A DNA stretch of 64,000 bases from Tethya wilhelma (GCA_964030475.1 CAXIPT010000001.1:24511448-24575447), one strand, 5' to 3'; counted from the stretch's first letter, positions 12,211 to 24,939 are shown. Notes: generated by a model not told the origin, from the sequence alone. Translations and numbers: made by a program.

Positions 12211-13119
12211 GTGACCTGTCAAGGGAAAACCTGCCGGTTAGGAAAATCTGCGAATTTTGAGTTAGCTATTCCACGTATATCTAGGCCTTCCTGGGAAGCG
12301 CATATCAAAATTTGGTAAGCATAGCTTTAGTAGTTTTCCAGATATAGCTCTTGCAAGCAGCCCTGCCTCCACTCGTGGCTTCCTAGAAAAACGGTTGTAA
12401 AGTTGTTACTAGGTAAACTATGGGCGGTCCGTATACGCTCCGTATCATAATTAGATCATGTACAGTACATGCTGAATATTACCACAGCCAGCCACGTGGG
12501 GACTAAAAATCATTTAGTGAGAAGCGAGTAGCTAGGAAAGAAGACCCAGAAGACAGCTAATGGACTGAAGGAGGTAAGCGCTTGCTAGTAGAGAGATAGA
12601 TTCTAGGTACAGTAAGTTCTAAGAACTAAGATAAGCCTCAAAATAACCTGTACGCGATCGCCGTACAGGGAGAGGCATTACCTACGAGTAGAAATCTACT
12701 GTATGAAAGCGCTTGGCTTAGACAAGCATGTACAAAGCTTTAGCTTACCTTTCTGTCTATGTGCTGTAGCAAAATTTTGAGATTAGTCAGCTTATAAGTT
12801 AGAGAGAACATCGAATAATAAATCATTTTTAGAGGCAGCTGCCTTGCTCATAAATATTCGCTACGGTTTGTTGCACAGCATAGCAACTGTTCTCCGTGTT
12901 AGCAACTAAGTAAAAATGAACGAGGCTTAGACTCCTGGCTATATCTCTGCAACAGAAGCAGCTCCACCCCTCAAATTTTGCATGGAGCATGCTAAGATGT
13001 AGCGCAGCGCATCCGTGCAAGAAAAAAAAATTCGCGCAAAAACGCGAATTAAACTAAAACCGCATTTTACTCTAAAAACAATAATTTCCTAACCGGCAGG
13101 TTTTCCCTTGACAGGTCAC
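12211..13119. mobile_element. Inverted-repeat DNA element, about 0.9 kb
   Basis: Perfect 35-bp terminal inverted repeats: 12211-12245 (starts GTGACCTGTCAAGGG) and 13085-13119 (reverse complement). The interior has no transposase frame, so it is a non-autonomous element. A GC-rich hairpin (CCTGTACG/CGTACAGG) sits at about 12647-12669. No clear target-site duplication is visible at the edges, so the superfamily is not assigned. Confidence 0.8.
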
Positions 13120-13466
13120 ACACCTACCCATGCATGGAGGAAAGCCTGGGCATGGAGAGGAAATGTGGCAAAAAGAGTGACAATTGATTAGCGCATGAGG
13201 CAGAAGTGATAATCAGTGCATGCTCAGTAACTGTAATGAATATGCAGACAACATGCAAAATGACAGTGTGGGTGGCACAATGTGTACGGATGTCATCAGT
13301 TACTATTATGTCCTCATACATATACTTCCTCAACATTTCAACACTACGTACTATAGGGCCGAGTCACCTAGGCTCGCACCTATTATAGCTATATTTTCAC
13401 AGATGCAATGGGCTGTGCACGGCAATGATTCACGAATGACAAAACTTCTATAATCATTCTCAGACA

Positions 13467-13890
13467 TCAAGCAAGCATTTCGTTCCACCCTTCCTTTAGT
13501 ATTGTTCCACCCTCATTAGCCATAGTTTATTCACACTATGTGAGTTGTGGTTTGGTTCCACCCTCTTTTTAATGTTATTCCATGGACCCTCATTTGTTTA
13601 TGCTATGTTTGTTTTGACTATATCATATGCATCAGTGGAATGAAACACCCACAATAGTGATCAAACAAGCATTTCATTCGACCTTATAATATTCCCTTTA
13701 TTGTTAATGTTGTACCACCCTCATTAGTTTGTTTACACTATACTATGTGAGTTGTGGTTCAGTTCGATCCACCCTCTTTTTGGTGTTGTTCCATTCTCAT
13801 TTGGTTAATATAAGATAATATGGCAAGTTTGTTTTGAACTATAGAATCTCACTGACACATGGAATGAAACACATATACCCACAATTGCAC
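13467..13890. repeat. Two-copy diverged tandem repeat, about 200 bp unit
   Basis: Copy one (about 13467-13655) and copy two (about 13660-13890) share ordered landmarks: GCAAGCATTTC, TTCCACCCTC, ACTATGTGAGTTGTGGTT, and TGGAATGAAACAC then CCCACAAT. Divergence is moderate. It lies just upstream of the Roco gene. Confidence 0.8.
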
Positions 13891-13952
13891 CTATGTGTAC
13901 ATGACATTGTGTGGTTTTTATCTCTGAATTTATTATAACTGAGCACAAGAAA

Positions 13953-16900
13953 ATGGAAAGGCAGTCACTAATCCCAGAGGTAAGCAATTAATGTCTGTAT
14001 TTCTGAACACAACTTAATCAATTGCAATGTTCAATAAGTATACCCCATGCAGTCATCTCAAATTGTGATGATTGCATGTATACTGATATAGTATGTGATA
14101 TTGGATATGACTTGTTATGAGAATTTATGATTCCTCATTCTGTTGCATGCAGGTGACTATTGATCACCCCCTTGTCCGTCTGAGCTGTACAAAGCTCCCT
14201 GAGCTACCTGAATCAATATGTAAGGCCAACTCAGTGTGGCACAATGGCCGGTTATACTTTGGAGGAGGAGCAGCCACAGGAGTAACATGGCAGCAGATGC
14301 CTATACTGTATTCGTACACTCCTGGAGACTCAAAATATGGAATCATCGACACACCCACTTATTTCTATGGGCTAACTGTCTATCAAGGACACCTGGTGTT
14401 GGTTGGTGGTTTGTATCCTGAAGACTATATTAAAAATAAAGCCTCTGACAAAGTCTGGCAGCTGCAGCAACCTGAAAATGAATGGAAGGAGAGTGCAATT
14501 CCTCCAATGCTAACACCAAGATATGGAGTGTGTGCAGTTGGCCACCATGAGCTGTTAATTGCTGCTGGTGGTGAAAACAACTCTGAGAAGTCTTCTTCGG
14601 TTGAAATTTATAGTTCTACTCTTCAAAAATGGAAAATTACTGCAGATTTACCACAACCAAGCTCATTCATGTCATCTGCAGTCATGTTTGACAGCTACCT
14701 TCTCTTTGCAGGCGGAAGAGGACAAGCAAATGTTATTTGGCAATGCAATATTGATGATCTAAAGTCATCAAAAGTGGCCAAACCATGGGGACATCATGAT
14801 CAGCCTAGAAACGTTCCACTTAAGGAGACCTCCATCACGTCACATCAGGATGTCCTCCTAGCGGTAGGAGGAAAGTCAGACCTTGAATCTAGTTCTGCTG
14901 TATATAGCTTCTTACCTCATACAAATTTCTGGTACCATTGTTTTGATCTTCCGCAACCACTTAGTGCCACTAGTGTCTCCATCTCACCCTCTGGAGACTT
15001 GTTCTGTATTGGCGGACATGAGCTTGGAGTATCAAACTCTACCAAAGTCTTTCAATTATCCATAAAAGGTTTAGTAGAATTAGATTATAATATTATTATA
15101 ATCAGATTTTAATTTTAAAATGCTTGAATTTTGTTCTCATATAGATAGAAGTCTTGCTATTTCATTCTCCAACATCATCCTCAAAGGTGTTCAGAGTGGT
15201 CTCCTTGCTTCGTTTGAAAAGGATCTGACAATAGTGATGGATCTGTACTCACACTCCTCCCAGTTGCAACCAGATGATGGAAATCCACTTCTGGACTTCT
15301 TGGCTTACAGTCCAAATTATGTATGTCTCTTTGCGCATGTATCACTGAAATGAATGTTGGAAAGGTATCATGGCCCTGGTGTGCTTATGAATTTCAAGGT
15401 AGCTGAGATTGGGGACTCGAAGACATTTTCTCCCCTGATAATCGCCTCTGCTAATGATAACACTAAGATGATGGACTTCTTATTAAAGAATGGTGCTTCC
15501 CCATTATACAGGAACAAGGTTTATATTATCTATGTTTGTGCATTTAGGATTTTGCATACTGCTTGCATTCTACGTATCTTTCAGTACTCATATTTTCTCT
15601 ATTATCAAGCTGTATACAATCATAGTACTAACTATAGGTCGTTATATTACTTTACTTCTTTTGTTGAATACTCAGACTGGCCTCACTCCATTGTTGACAG
15701 CCTGTAGCTATGGAAATGTGGCAGCTGTGGAGCTACTTGTTACTCATGACCTTGTTGACATATCAGTATGTGATAAGAATGGCCAGGGTGCTCTACATCA
15801 AGCAGTCAAAAACGATTCTTCGTCCATTGTTGAGCTGCTTCTTCAAAAAGGGTGTCCTAGTGATGCAAAAGACTCTGAGGTATTACAGTATAGTTTAAGA
15901 TGACATTTTGCCTCAAAAGTCAAAACTTATATGGCCTGCATCATTGCATACAAGCTCTTTCAACATGCACAATACAGGGAAACACTCCTTTACATATAGC
16001 GTATAAGAGATCAAGTAGTTCTGTTATTAATATCCTAACACAAGTAGACAATGGAAGTCTAGAACAGATACCAAACAAGGTGAGATTAACAATGTGTCTA
16101 AATCAACTCTTCTAATTAAACTTTATAGCCATTAGTGATCATGAGCACTAACATTTTATTTTATAATTATATATAACTATACAGATTGGACAACTTCCTG
16201 CTGATGTTTCACGTAAGACTTTAGTGATGATCACCCTCTAAACATTTTAAAAAAGTCTTACAATTTGTGTGTAGCTATCCCCCCTGAGATAATGAAAAAA
16301 GGACCAAAAGCTATTAATATGTATCACAAGGCACTTTTGGATGGAGAGAGAAAGATTCCATTGTGCAAATTACTTGTTCTTGGAGAAGAGGAAGTTGGAA
16401 AGACAAGTCTATATCGGCTCCTTGTCCAAAAAGGATTTGACCCAAAACAAGATTCAACAAGAGGTATCGACAATTGTATTGTTGATACCTTGGTGGACAC
16501 ACGTCATGTTGGTGTTGAAGACTGGACTGAGAAAGATGAGAGCACAGTACAGCAATATGCTGATCAGCAGTTTGTTAAAGGAGTGATTGGAGCTCTACAA
16601 CTAGGGCTTTTGAAGCTGATTGGTACTCCTACTGCTTCAACTCTGACAGAGTCTGAATTAGATGATACATTATCCGAACTTTTGCCAAAGATTGAACAGA
16701 TTCTTACAGCCAAAATGGACGAAACCTCAAATGAAAGAAATGAACCAATATCCCCACTAGGGCAAAACGATGGCCATGTTTCTGCAAATAATACCTCAGC
16801 TTCTAAAAAAGAAAAGAAATCAACTAAACAGCAAAGCAATGAAGTAGATAAACCATCTGATTTCATCAGTAGTGTGGATGATGATAAAGCAGGTCGAGTT

Positions 16901-19411
16901 GTTCCAAAAGTCAGCAACTGGCATGCAAAGCTTATAAACGATGAGCTCGTGTCTACTGCTACTTCTAAGGATTTAACGGAGCCAACTCTTATGTTTAACG
17001 TTTTGGATTTTGCTGGTCAGAAGAATTATCGTCCAATGCACCACTGCTTCCTCATCAGACGAGCATTGTATCTGTTGGTATTTAACCTTCAACACTTTAT
17101 TCCCTACCTTGAGCAAACCGATGCGAAAGTTATTCCTCCAATTGAGGAAATTAGGTACTGGCTCCACTCTATTCATGTGCATACAGTCTCGGGAAAGGCT
17201 GGCCAGGAGAAAGGGCCAATAATTCAGAAGAATGTCTGTCTTGTAGGCACTCACCGAGCACCTAATGTAAATGATCCAAGCAATAGAGGAAGGGTTATTA
17301 AAAAAGATGAACTTAAAAAGATCAACAAAATGATTTTTGACAGAATCTGTAATGATGACGACAGGTGTTCCAGTCATCTTCACCATATGGGTCCTGATGG
17401 TGAGACAGTCTTTGCAGCCGTGGAAAATTCTATCGACGGTCATGAGATTGAGGATCGTAAAAAAAGTGGAGCTAAAGCTCTTCAAGAGGAGATATTAGAA
17501 GTATCTCAACGTTTTGCATTCTTACGAGAAAAGTATCCCATAACTTGGCTCAATTTCGAATCTAAATTGACCGAGTTCAAGAAATCACTGATCACAACGC
17601 AAGGTGATTCCTCTCCTCCACCAGTCAAAGTGAAAGAAGTTATCAAGCTAGCCGAAATGTGTGGTATCACTGTTGAAGAAATGCAACACTTAGCTCTGGA
17701 GTTTTACCATGAGACTGGAAAAATAGTCTATCTCAGTAAGGAAAATTTAATTGTAAACTTAATCCCATTTCTTGATTATAATTGTTTTGTTTCGTATAGA
17801 ATTACTTCCATCTCTCTATATTACTGAAGAAGAACATGATGAGCTGAAAGACCTTGTGTTGCTTGATCCAACATGGCTGATTCACCTCATGACAAATGTT
17901 ATGGAGTTGAACAACAGATCTCCAATTGAAGGAAAACTCATCAATCGACTTCGTGAAACAGGTGTTGCCTCTAGTGACCTTCTAAAGGAAGCCTGGTCTG
18001 ATTACCTCCGGCAAGAACCATTGGAGTTGTCATTTCGTCAAATGTGCCTCATGCTTCAAGCTGAAGCTCTAATACACCCTATTTCCGAGTCAATGCTGGC
18101 ACCAGAAGAACAAAGCAAAGTGGACTTAGAGGCACAGTCACCTGGTGTACATCTTCCCACCTGTACCACACAGTATCTTGTTCCTGGAAAGCTACCAAAA
18201 AAAGCAAAAAAGAAGCCTGTCCAATGCTCAGGTTGGAGAACTTTTTACTTTGATTTTCAAAAGTTTCTTCCAGAGGAAATATACCATCGTCTGATCTGTC
18301 TGATGCTGGCTGTCACCCAGAAAAAGAAACTATTAGACATTGACAAACCCTACCTCTCCAAAGACATGTGTTTGTTCAAACGTATTGATAAAAGTGATTG
18401 GTGTATTGAAATTGAGAGAGAAGAACACCGACTGAAGATCTCTGTGCTGTAAGTGAATGAGTTGAGTCATGATTGTACGCATGCATGGATGTAACTTATA
18501 ATCCAGGCTTGTGACATTATTCCATTAATTTCTATAGCTCTAATAATACAGACCCAAGGAAGCCTACCCACCACATTCAAACCATGCATACCGAGTATCT
18601 TCGAAAGATTTGCACCCTCAGTAACTTTGAAGGACTGAGATATGTTGGTGGACCTCTACTAGATCCTTGTGGAAATTGCAAACAAATTGTTGTTGTGAGA
18701 TATGTCTTTTACTATGAAGGGGAAGACAGGCCTTCAGAATCAATGTGCCCTAATTGCAACATAACTTGTGATGTTTGTCAATTATTAGAGAAAAATCAGG
18801 TATGCATTGCACCTATACATGCAATATGTCATAATTATATCGATTGCCACAATATACTGGTTATTGAATTTATTGTGTACAACTATAATGTATATAGGTC
18901 AAGGTTAAAGAAGCTCATCAATGTGATGTGCAATTGCCTACACCAATTGCATCAGGTACACTACAGGTGTATAATACAGTCATGATAATGCACAATGTGA
19001 TGTAATGTTATCCTTAATTTTCTTGCTCTAGTGACTAATGATTTTATCATCATATTTATAGGTACACAGAAGGTTGATTCAGACAGCTTTAGCTCCGCCC
19101 CGCCTCCTAATCTCCAAAACCTTACGCTCATTAAATGGAAAAGTCATACAGGTGAAAATAAACGCTGCCGTGTGATTCGTTCAATAGCTCACAAGTGGAA
19201 TGAAGTAGGACGATTGCTGGGTATAAGTGGAGCTGAACTTGAGTCAATCCCACTGAAGAACTTAAAAGACCCTGAACTTTGTTGTACTGATGTGATCAAC
19301 AAATGGTTAAATAACCCCCCACAGAATCGTCCAATATCATGGGGGGGAATACTGGAATTACTGGAAGACATAGATGAAACAGCATTAGCTGAAGATCTTA
19401 AAATGCATTGA
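13953..19411 (+). CDS. Roco protein: kelch - ankyrin - Roc-COR - zinc ribbon - Death
   Basis: Twelve phase-consistent exons: 13953-13979, 14153-15068, 15145-15320, 15399-15518, 15676-15879, 15978-16079, 16185-16212, 16275-17735, 17800-18448, 18538-18799, 18898-18955, 19062-19411; about 1450 aa. Residues about 10-314 are kelch repeats (GRLYFGGG, GHLVLVGG, HELLIAAGG, YLLFAGG, VLLAVGG, DLFCIGG). About 370-515 are ankyrin repeats (TGLTPLLTACSYGN, GNTPLHIAY). Roc GTPase: P-loop GEEEVGKTS (about 561-569), DFAG (769-772), G4-like GTHRA (849-853), with an unusually long Lys/Ser-rich insert between P-loop and DFAG. COR follows. Cys pairs CGNC (about 1272) and CPNC/CDVC suggest a zinc ribbon. The C-terminus (KWNEVGRLLGIS to WNNPP-like helix) is a Death domain. 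The ANK-Roc-COR-Death order is that of DAPK1, but kelch replaces the kinase. Likely a cytosolic GTPase scaffold in cell death or immune signalling (inferred). Confidence 0.88.
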
Positions 19412-19619
19412 AATTTGGCTTTTAGAACAATTACTATACTCTATATATACGTAGTACAGTGTAGGTATATTAGTTTGGCTTTACTTAGATACGGAAAAAA
19501 AACTTGCATGCAAATTTGCACATTAGTCATGTACATGTACGTTTTAATAAAGATCTGAAACAAAGAAAATTAACAATTAACATTAATTTTCAGAAATTAA
19601 AAGATTTTTAAAATTAGTT

Positions 19620-20479
19620 CTAAGTGATTGGTTTGCCGTACAAAGATTCTCTAATTTTTGCTGATTGTGACTTGCTATTGTTAACCTTTAACACACCACT
19701 CTGTTGGTACGTGGAAGCAGAAACAGGAGCTGAAAAGTTTCTAGTGTTTGGATTACAAACAGGAGACTTATGAGAGTTAGTTCTACAGTTAGGAGAGCTT
19801 GAAGCTGTTGTCGAAGTGTGTGACAGAACAGGTTGCCTACTTGGTGGGGACAATACAGGCTGTGCATTAGGGTCCCGACAACTTGGGTGATTATGGAGTC
19901 TACGGGTGTTAGTGTCACCATAAGAATATGAAAATTTCTTTTCTTTTTCTGAAGGTGGCTGTGTTGACTCAGATTGGGAAGAAATACTGCTTTTCTTTAC
20001 TTTCGATGCTCTCTTGAATGTTCTCTGATGTCTGGTGCTGTACATACCAAAGATGAAAATAGACACAATAATAATTATGGTAATGATCATCATACTCACA
20101 TGTACAGAGACAAATTCCACAGTAGACTACTTCCGCAATTTATTGGGCATCAATAGTATTGACAATACAGTACATACAAAGTTATTACAAACTTATAAAT
20201 GTACGTATCATACACATAAACTAATCTTATGCAAACAAGAATGGAACAGTGTTTTCACTCCATCGCTAAATCATTAATGCACAGCCTTCAGTAAATGATA
20301 CTTGACTAAATTGCTTACTTTTGCGATGGTGGTGGAGGGTGTGGTATAGATGGTAGCAGTGGTGGTCTTGGATGGTGGGAGGGACTGGTGACTGAGGGAA
20401 GGGGAGGGGACACTGTAGACTTTTCAAGAATCTCCTTCTCAAGCTGAGAACTAAACTCTCGTAATTCTAGTGAGTGTGA

Positions 20480-20572
<93 letters not shown>

Positions 20573-23500
20573 NNNNNNNNNNNNNNNNNNNNNNNNNNNN
20601 NNNNNNNNNNNNNNNNNNNNNNNNNNNNNNNNNNNNNNNNNNNNNNNNNNNNNNNNNNNNNNNNNNNNNNNNNNNNNNNNNNNNNNNNNNNNNNNNNNNN
20701 NNNNNNNNNNNNNNNNNNNNNNNNNNNNNNNNNNNNNNNNNNNNNNNNNNNNNNNNNNNNNNNNNNNNNNNNNNNNNNNNNNNNNNNNNNNNNNNNNNNN
20801 NNNNNNNNNNNNNNNNNNNNNNNNNNNNNNNNNNNNNNNNNNNNNNNNNNNNNNNNNNNNNNNNNNNNNNNNNNNNNNNNNNNNNNNNNNNNNNNNNNNN
20901 NNNNNNNNNNNNNNNNNNNNNNNNNNNNNNNNNNNNNNNNNNNNNNNNNNNNNNNNNNNNNNNNNNNNNNNNNNNNNNNNNNNNNNNNNNNNNNNNNNNN
21001 NNNNNNNNNNNNNNNNNNNNNNNNNNNNNNNNNNNNNNNNNNNNNNNNNNNNNNNNNNNNNNNNNNNNNNNNNNNNNNNNNNNNNNNNNNNNNNNNNNNN
21101 NNNNNNNNNNNNNNNNNNNNNNNNNNNNNNNNNNNNNNNNNNNNNNNNNNNNNNNNNNNNNNNNNNNNNNNNNNNNNNNNNNNNNNNNNNNNNNNNNNNN
21201 NNNNNNNNNNNNNNNNNNNNNNNNNNNNNNNNNNNNNNNNNNNNNNNNNNNNNNNNNNNNNNNNNNNNNNNNNNNNNNNNNNNNNNNNNNNNNNNNNNNN
21301 NNNNNNNNNNNNNNNNNNNNNNNNNNNNNNNNNNNNNNNNNNNNNNNNNNNNNNNNNNNNNNNNNNNNNNNNNNNNNNNNNNNNNNNNNNNNNNNNNNNN
21401 NNNNNNNNNNNNNNNNNNNNNNNNNNNNNNNNNNNNNNNNNNNNNNNNNNNNNNNNNNNNNNNNNNNNNNNNNNNNNNNNNNNNNNNNNNCCCCTCTCAG
21501 CGGGGTCTCTCTCCCGTCTCTCGAGCTGACCCCACTCATCGGTCTACTGCCACTCCCACTGCTACCACGACTACTGCCACGCCCACCTGATCCCGCTGTT
21601 CCTCTCTTTACCCTCATCTTTGTCACATACTCTAAAACATTTTCGGCCGAGCTTTTGTGAAATGATGGAGCACTGTTTGAAGTAAATTGCTTTTCATTTT
21701 TCTCTTTGAGGTAGCCAATGAAAAAGTGAATTTCTTGCAATAGACGTTCTCTCACGTTTGGTGGTTCAGGAAGACGAGAATTAGAGTTATGGTGATGTTC
21801 GTTCATTTCAGTGTCAGTATCTTCCCGGGCAATCCGCCAAATGTCCAACAATGAACTTGCCTGTAGGGAAACACATTCAATGGTCATGGTTGCCCCAAGA
21901 CATTAATATTACAGTTTCGTACATGTTTCATCAAGAGCAACTCTCACGAGCCGAAATATTTTGCAGTCAAACTTTGACTGTAATGCAGTGCACATGGTAG
22001 TAAATGCCATCTCCCTCCCCCCCACAAAACATACACACTGACTACAGCACCATGCATGCACAGACGCTGAGGGTGTGAGGTGTGAACGTGATCATGCAAC
22101 ATCACTTAAAGAATATGCCTGAGTACAAGAATATCCAATGAGGCAAGGACTAGTACCACAGGTGATTACACACACATCACAACCATAATGCTCAGATAGC
22201 CAAAGCAGTAAACAGATTTTAGTTTGATTGCCACTGGCTAAAGTACAATATTCAGCAGATCTTAAATCAATGTCAGTTATTTTGTAAAGTTTTTTTCCGG
22301 TGGAAGAAAGTTAGTTTAGATCTCATTGAGCTTATTATAAGTAAGTGATAAGTGAGTTTACTATACAGGTATGTGAGATTACTGCAAGGCAAATGGATTT
22401 TTGAAAGCCATAAGTTACAACAAGGTTTGCTATTTGTGCTTACTATGGCTCACCAAGTCCAGCACTCTTTTTGCTATCGAAACTTCACCATTTTGAAAGA
22501 CCAGACTCTTGGTCATGGTTCCTATGGAGCTGTCTACAAGGCTAAATGTGACCAGCTAACGTGTGCTGCTAAAGTTCTACATCCCACCATTGTGGACTCC
22601 TATGACCCTGGATCTGAGAGGATTCTACAAAAGTTTCAACAAGAATGTGACTTTCTCAACCAAATACGTCATCCCCACATAGTACAATATCTAGGAGTGT
22701 GCAGAGATCTTGATTCTAACCTACCAGCACTCTTGATGGAACTGCTAGATGGTAATTTGACCAACATGCTCGAACACTCCCCACACCCGATCTCCTACCA
22801 CATTCAGGTGGACCTCTGCCACCACATAGCACTAGCCATTGCCTACCTCCATTCCAATGGCATCATTCATCGTGACTTGTCTGGAAACAACGTGCTGGTT
22901 ATCGCTGGAAGAAAAGCCAAAGTGACAGATTTTGGAATGTCAAGAATAGTCGGTACTCAGCACCACTTAACACCACTTACCCTGTGTCCAGGGACACTGG
23001 CATACATGTCTCCAGAGTCACTTAAAGAGCCACCACGATACACAGAGAAGCTGGATGTCTTTTCACAAGGTGTAATCATCATCCAGGTGTGTACACGACA
23101 GTTTCCAGACCCTGGACCTCCAGTGAAAGAAATCGAAGATTCTCGATATCCTATGGGAATGGTACAAGTAGTAGTTCCTGACAGAGAACGTAGAAAGAAT
23201 CACATTGATTTGATTGATCCGACCCACCCTCTGCTTCCCATTGCTCTGGCTTGTCTGGAGTACAGAGAGAGAGACAGACCTTCAGCTGAAAAGCTTTGTC
23301 AGAAGCTAGCTGATCTAAAGAAGAACCAAGAGTACATCAAAAGCAGTAAAAACACATCTCCTGAAGTAGATGGAGAACTACAAGAAGAGCGAGATAAACT
23401 AGCCAGACAAGTTGAAGAGAAAGATCAAGAGATAGAAACGAAAGATCAAGAAATAGCAGCCAAAGATAAAGAAATTCAAAGACTTGGAACTCAACTTGAA

Positions 23501-24939
23501 GCTAAAGTTGTAGAAAATCACGGACTGGAATCGCGACTCCAAGAAATCACGGCACAATTCCAAGACACTGACCAACAACTCCAACAACAGAGTCAAGAAT
23601 TTCAAAAGCGAGTTGAAACTCTTCAAAAGCAAAACCGTGACCTGCAATTTAAAGTTGAGACTCTCCAAAGGCAACAGAAAATGGTACAAGAACCACCAGA
23701 AGATAATGAGTTACGATGGAAAGATGGAGAGAAGGCACCATTCAGCAGTGGTAGAGGATCATCAGTGGTGGCTGGGGATGTGGCATATTTCTGTCTATAC
23801 GGTAAGATATTTTCCTACGACTCATCTTTAAGAAGATGGAACAACCTTCCTCGGTGTCCACAAGATTATGGAAGTTTAGTTGTAGTGAAAGGACTACTTA
23901 CAATGGTCGGTGGGAAACAGAGAATCGATTTCAAAGTTACGAATCTGCTTGTTTCTCTCACAGAGAATGGAAAGTGGGTGGAGCAGTTCCCACCAATGCC
24001 TACATGCCGTAAACACACAACAGCCACTATGTACCACAACTATCTCATTGTTGCTGGAGGATCACTATTAACTGTGAACAAGGACAATATGGACACAGTC
24101 GAAGTACTAAATACAGACACCCTTGTCTGGTCCACAGCTGCCAGCCTCCCTCATCCACTAGGATTTGGATCGGCAACGATCGCTAGCGGCCGCCTCTACA
24201 TGCTGGGAGGAGAGGACCGAAAGGGAAAGTGCCGATCAGTTTTTTCATGCTCACTAGAAGAACTACTTCAATCGTTATCAGGGGCATCAAAGAGTTTGAT
24301 AGTATGGCAGCGTGATACTGATATACCAGTTCGTGGGTCCACATGTGCAACAGTCAATGGACAGTTAGTATCAGTTGGTGGAGAAGATGAACATGATAGA
24401 GCTACAGCAGCAGTTTACAAGTACGATGCTACAGCCCAATGTTGGACTATCATTAGTCACATGGCAACTGCTAGAATTTTATGCTATGTAGTTTCTATCG
24501 AGACCACCAACCAACTGATGGTGGTTGGTGGATACGTGAATACCACTACTGGTGATGTTGTGATCAGTAACACTTCAAGTAGTGTTGAAATAGCAGAATA
24601 GCATAATATTTTCTGCATTGTTTATATTTATAAGATTGAGGGGCTTACCACCCTGGCCTGGTAAAGTTGCAACATTCTAAATAATGCACACCCCCAAACA
24701 AACACTTGAGGAGTCTTTCTGATTATTCCCAATAATAAGAGCCTATTTTCTTCCACTCATATAACTTATTTTATGCTCACCTCTTCGTAAAGGTCGCAAG
24801 CTTGCTCCACTAACGATGCTCCGAGAATTCTCTTGATTTCCTCCGCTTCGTTGAGTGGGCATGTGTCGGATATCAACTTCCATAACGACGGCTTGAGCTC
24901 AAACGTCTCTAAGCCGACCTCAGAGCCTTCAGAAAACAT
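19620..24939 (-). CDS. CCDC24: CCDC24-like protein (interrupted by assembly gap)
   Basis: Exon 1, 24939-24781 (MFSEGSEVGLETF then PSLWKLISDTCPLNEAEEIKRILG), aligns in style with the start of CCDC24 (SLWELV..VPL.E..EVKRILG). Exon 2 runs from 21860 into the N run (LPEPPNVRERLLQEIHFF, matching the LLxQEL helix). After the gap come 20466-20319 (LREFSSQLEKEILEK, Pro-rich) and the last exon 20037-19620, stop TAG at 19620-19622. Phases agree on both sides of every visible intron. The gap 20573-21490 hides part of the coding sequence. Intron 1 (21861-24780) contains kinase-kelch gene 1 on the opposite strand. The function of CCDC24 is unknown; this one is low complexity in its second half. The name comes from remembered family features and was not checked by search. 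Confidence 0.6.
20473..21490. repeat. GT microsatellite followed by assembly gap
   Basis: A pure GT tract of roughly 90 bp from about 20480 runs straight into 918 Ns (20573-21490). The gap was probably caused by the microsatellite. It removes coding sequence of the CCDC24-like gene. Confidence 0.95.
22445..24601 (+). CDS. Protein kinase - coiled coil - kelch protein, copy 1
   Basis: A single exon; 718 aa from MAHQVQHSF, the start shared with copy 2 (an in-frame upstream ATG at 22352 lacks counterparts in the other copies). Kinase domain about 14-300: glycine loop GHGSYGAV (23-30), Lys43, Glu67, HRDLSGNN (142-149), DFG (162-164), MSPE in place of APE (188-191); all catalytic residues are present. 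HRDLSxxN and loop style point to a tyrosine-kinase-like or Ser/Thr kinase; substrate class is not decided. About 335-420 is a coiled coil of KDxEIxxKDxE repeats. About 430-718 holds about six kelch repeats (GLLTMVGG, NYLIVAGG, RLYMLGG, QLVSVGG, QLMVVGG). No signal peptide or membrane segment. It is nested in the first intron of the CCDC24-like gene, antisense. Probable role: kinase activated by ligand binding or oligomerisation through the kelch sensor (inferred). Confidence 0.9.
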   Translation: MAHQVQHSFCYRNFTILKDQTLGHGSYGAVYKAKCDQLTCAAKVLHPTIVDSYDPGSERILQKFQQECDFLNQIRHPHIVQYLGVCRDLDSNLPALLMELLDGNLTNMLEHSPHPISYHIQVDLCHHIALAIAYLHSNGIIHRDLSGNNVLVIAGRKAKVTDFGMSRIVGTQHHLTPLTLCPGTLAYMSPESLKEPPRYTEKLDVFSQGVIIIQVCTRQFPDPGPPVKEIEDSRYPMGMVQVVVPDRERRKNHIDLIDPTHPLLPIALACLEYRERDRPSAEKLCQKLADLKKNQEYIKSSKNTSPEVDGELQEERDKLARQVEEKDQEIETKDQEIAAKDKEIQRLGTQLEAKVVENHGLESRLQEITAQFQDTDQQLQQQSQEFQKRVETLQKQNRDLQFKVETLQRQQKMVQEPPEDNELRWKDGEKAPFSSGRGSSVVAGDVAYFCLYGKIFSYDSSLRRWNNLPRCPQDYGSLVVVKGLLTMVGGKQRIDFKVTNLLVSLTENGKWVEQFPPMPTCRKHTTATMYHNYLIVAGGSLLTVNKDNMDTVEVLNTDTLVWSTAASLPHPLGFGSATIASGRLYMLGGEDRKGKCRSVFSCSLEELLQSLSGASKSLIVWQRDTDIPVRGSTCATVNGQLVSVGGEDEHDRATAAVYKYDATAQCWTIISHMATARILCYVVSIETTNQLMVVGGYVNTTTGDVVISNTSSSVEIAE

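Noticed and set aside
20038..20120. Apparent N-terminal membrane helix (MMIITIIIIVSIFIFG) before the last CCDC24-like exon
   Set aside because: Phase analysis places an acceptor at 20038-20040 (GTACAG), so the hydrophobic stretch is intron sequence, not a membrane segment.
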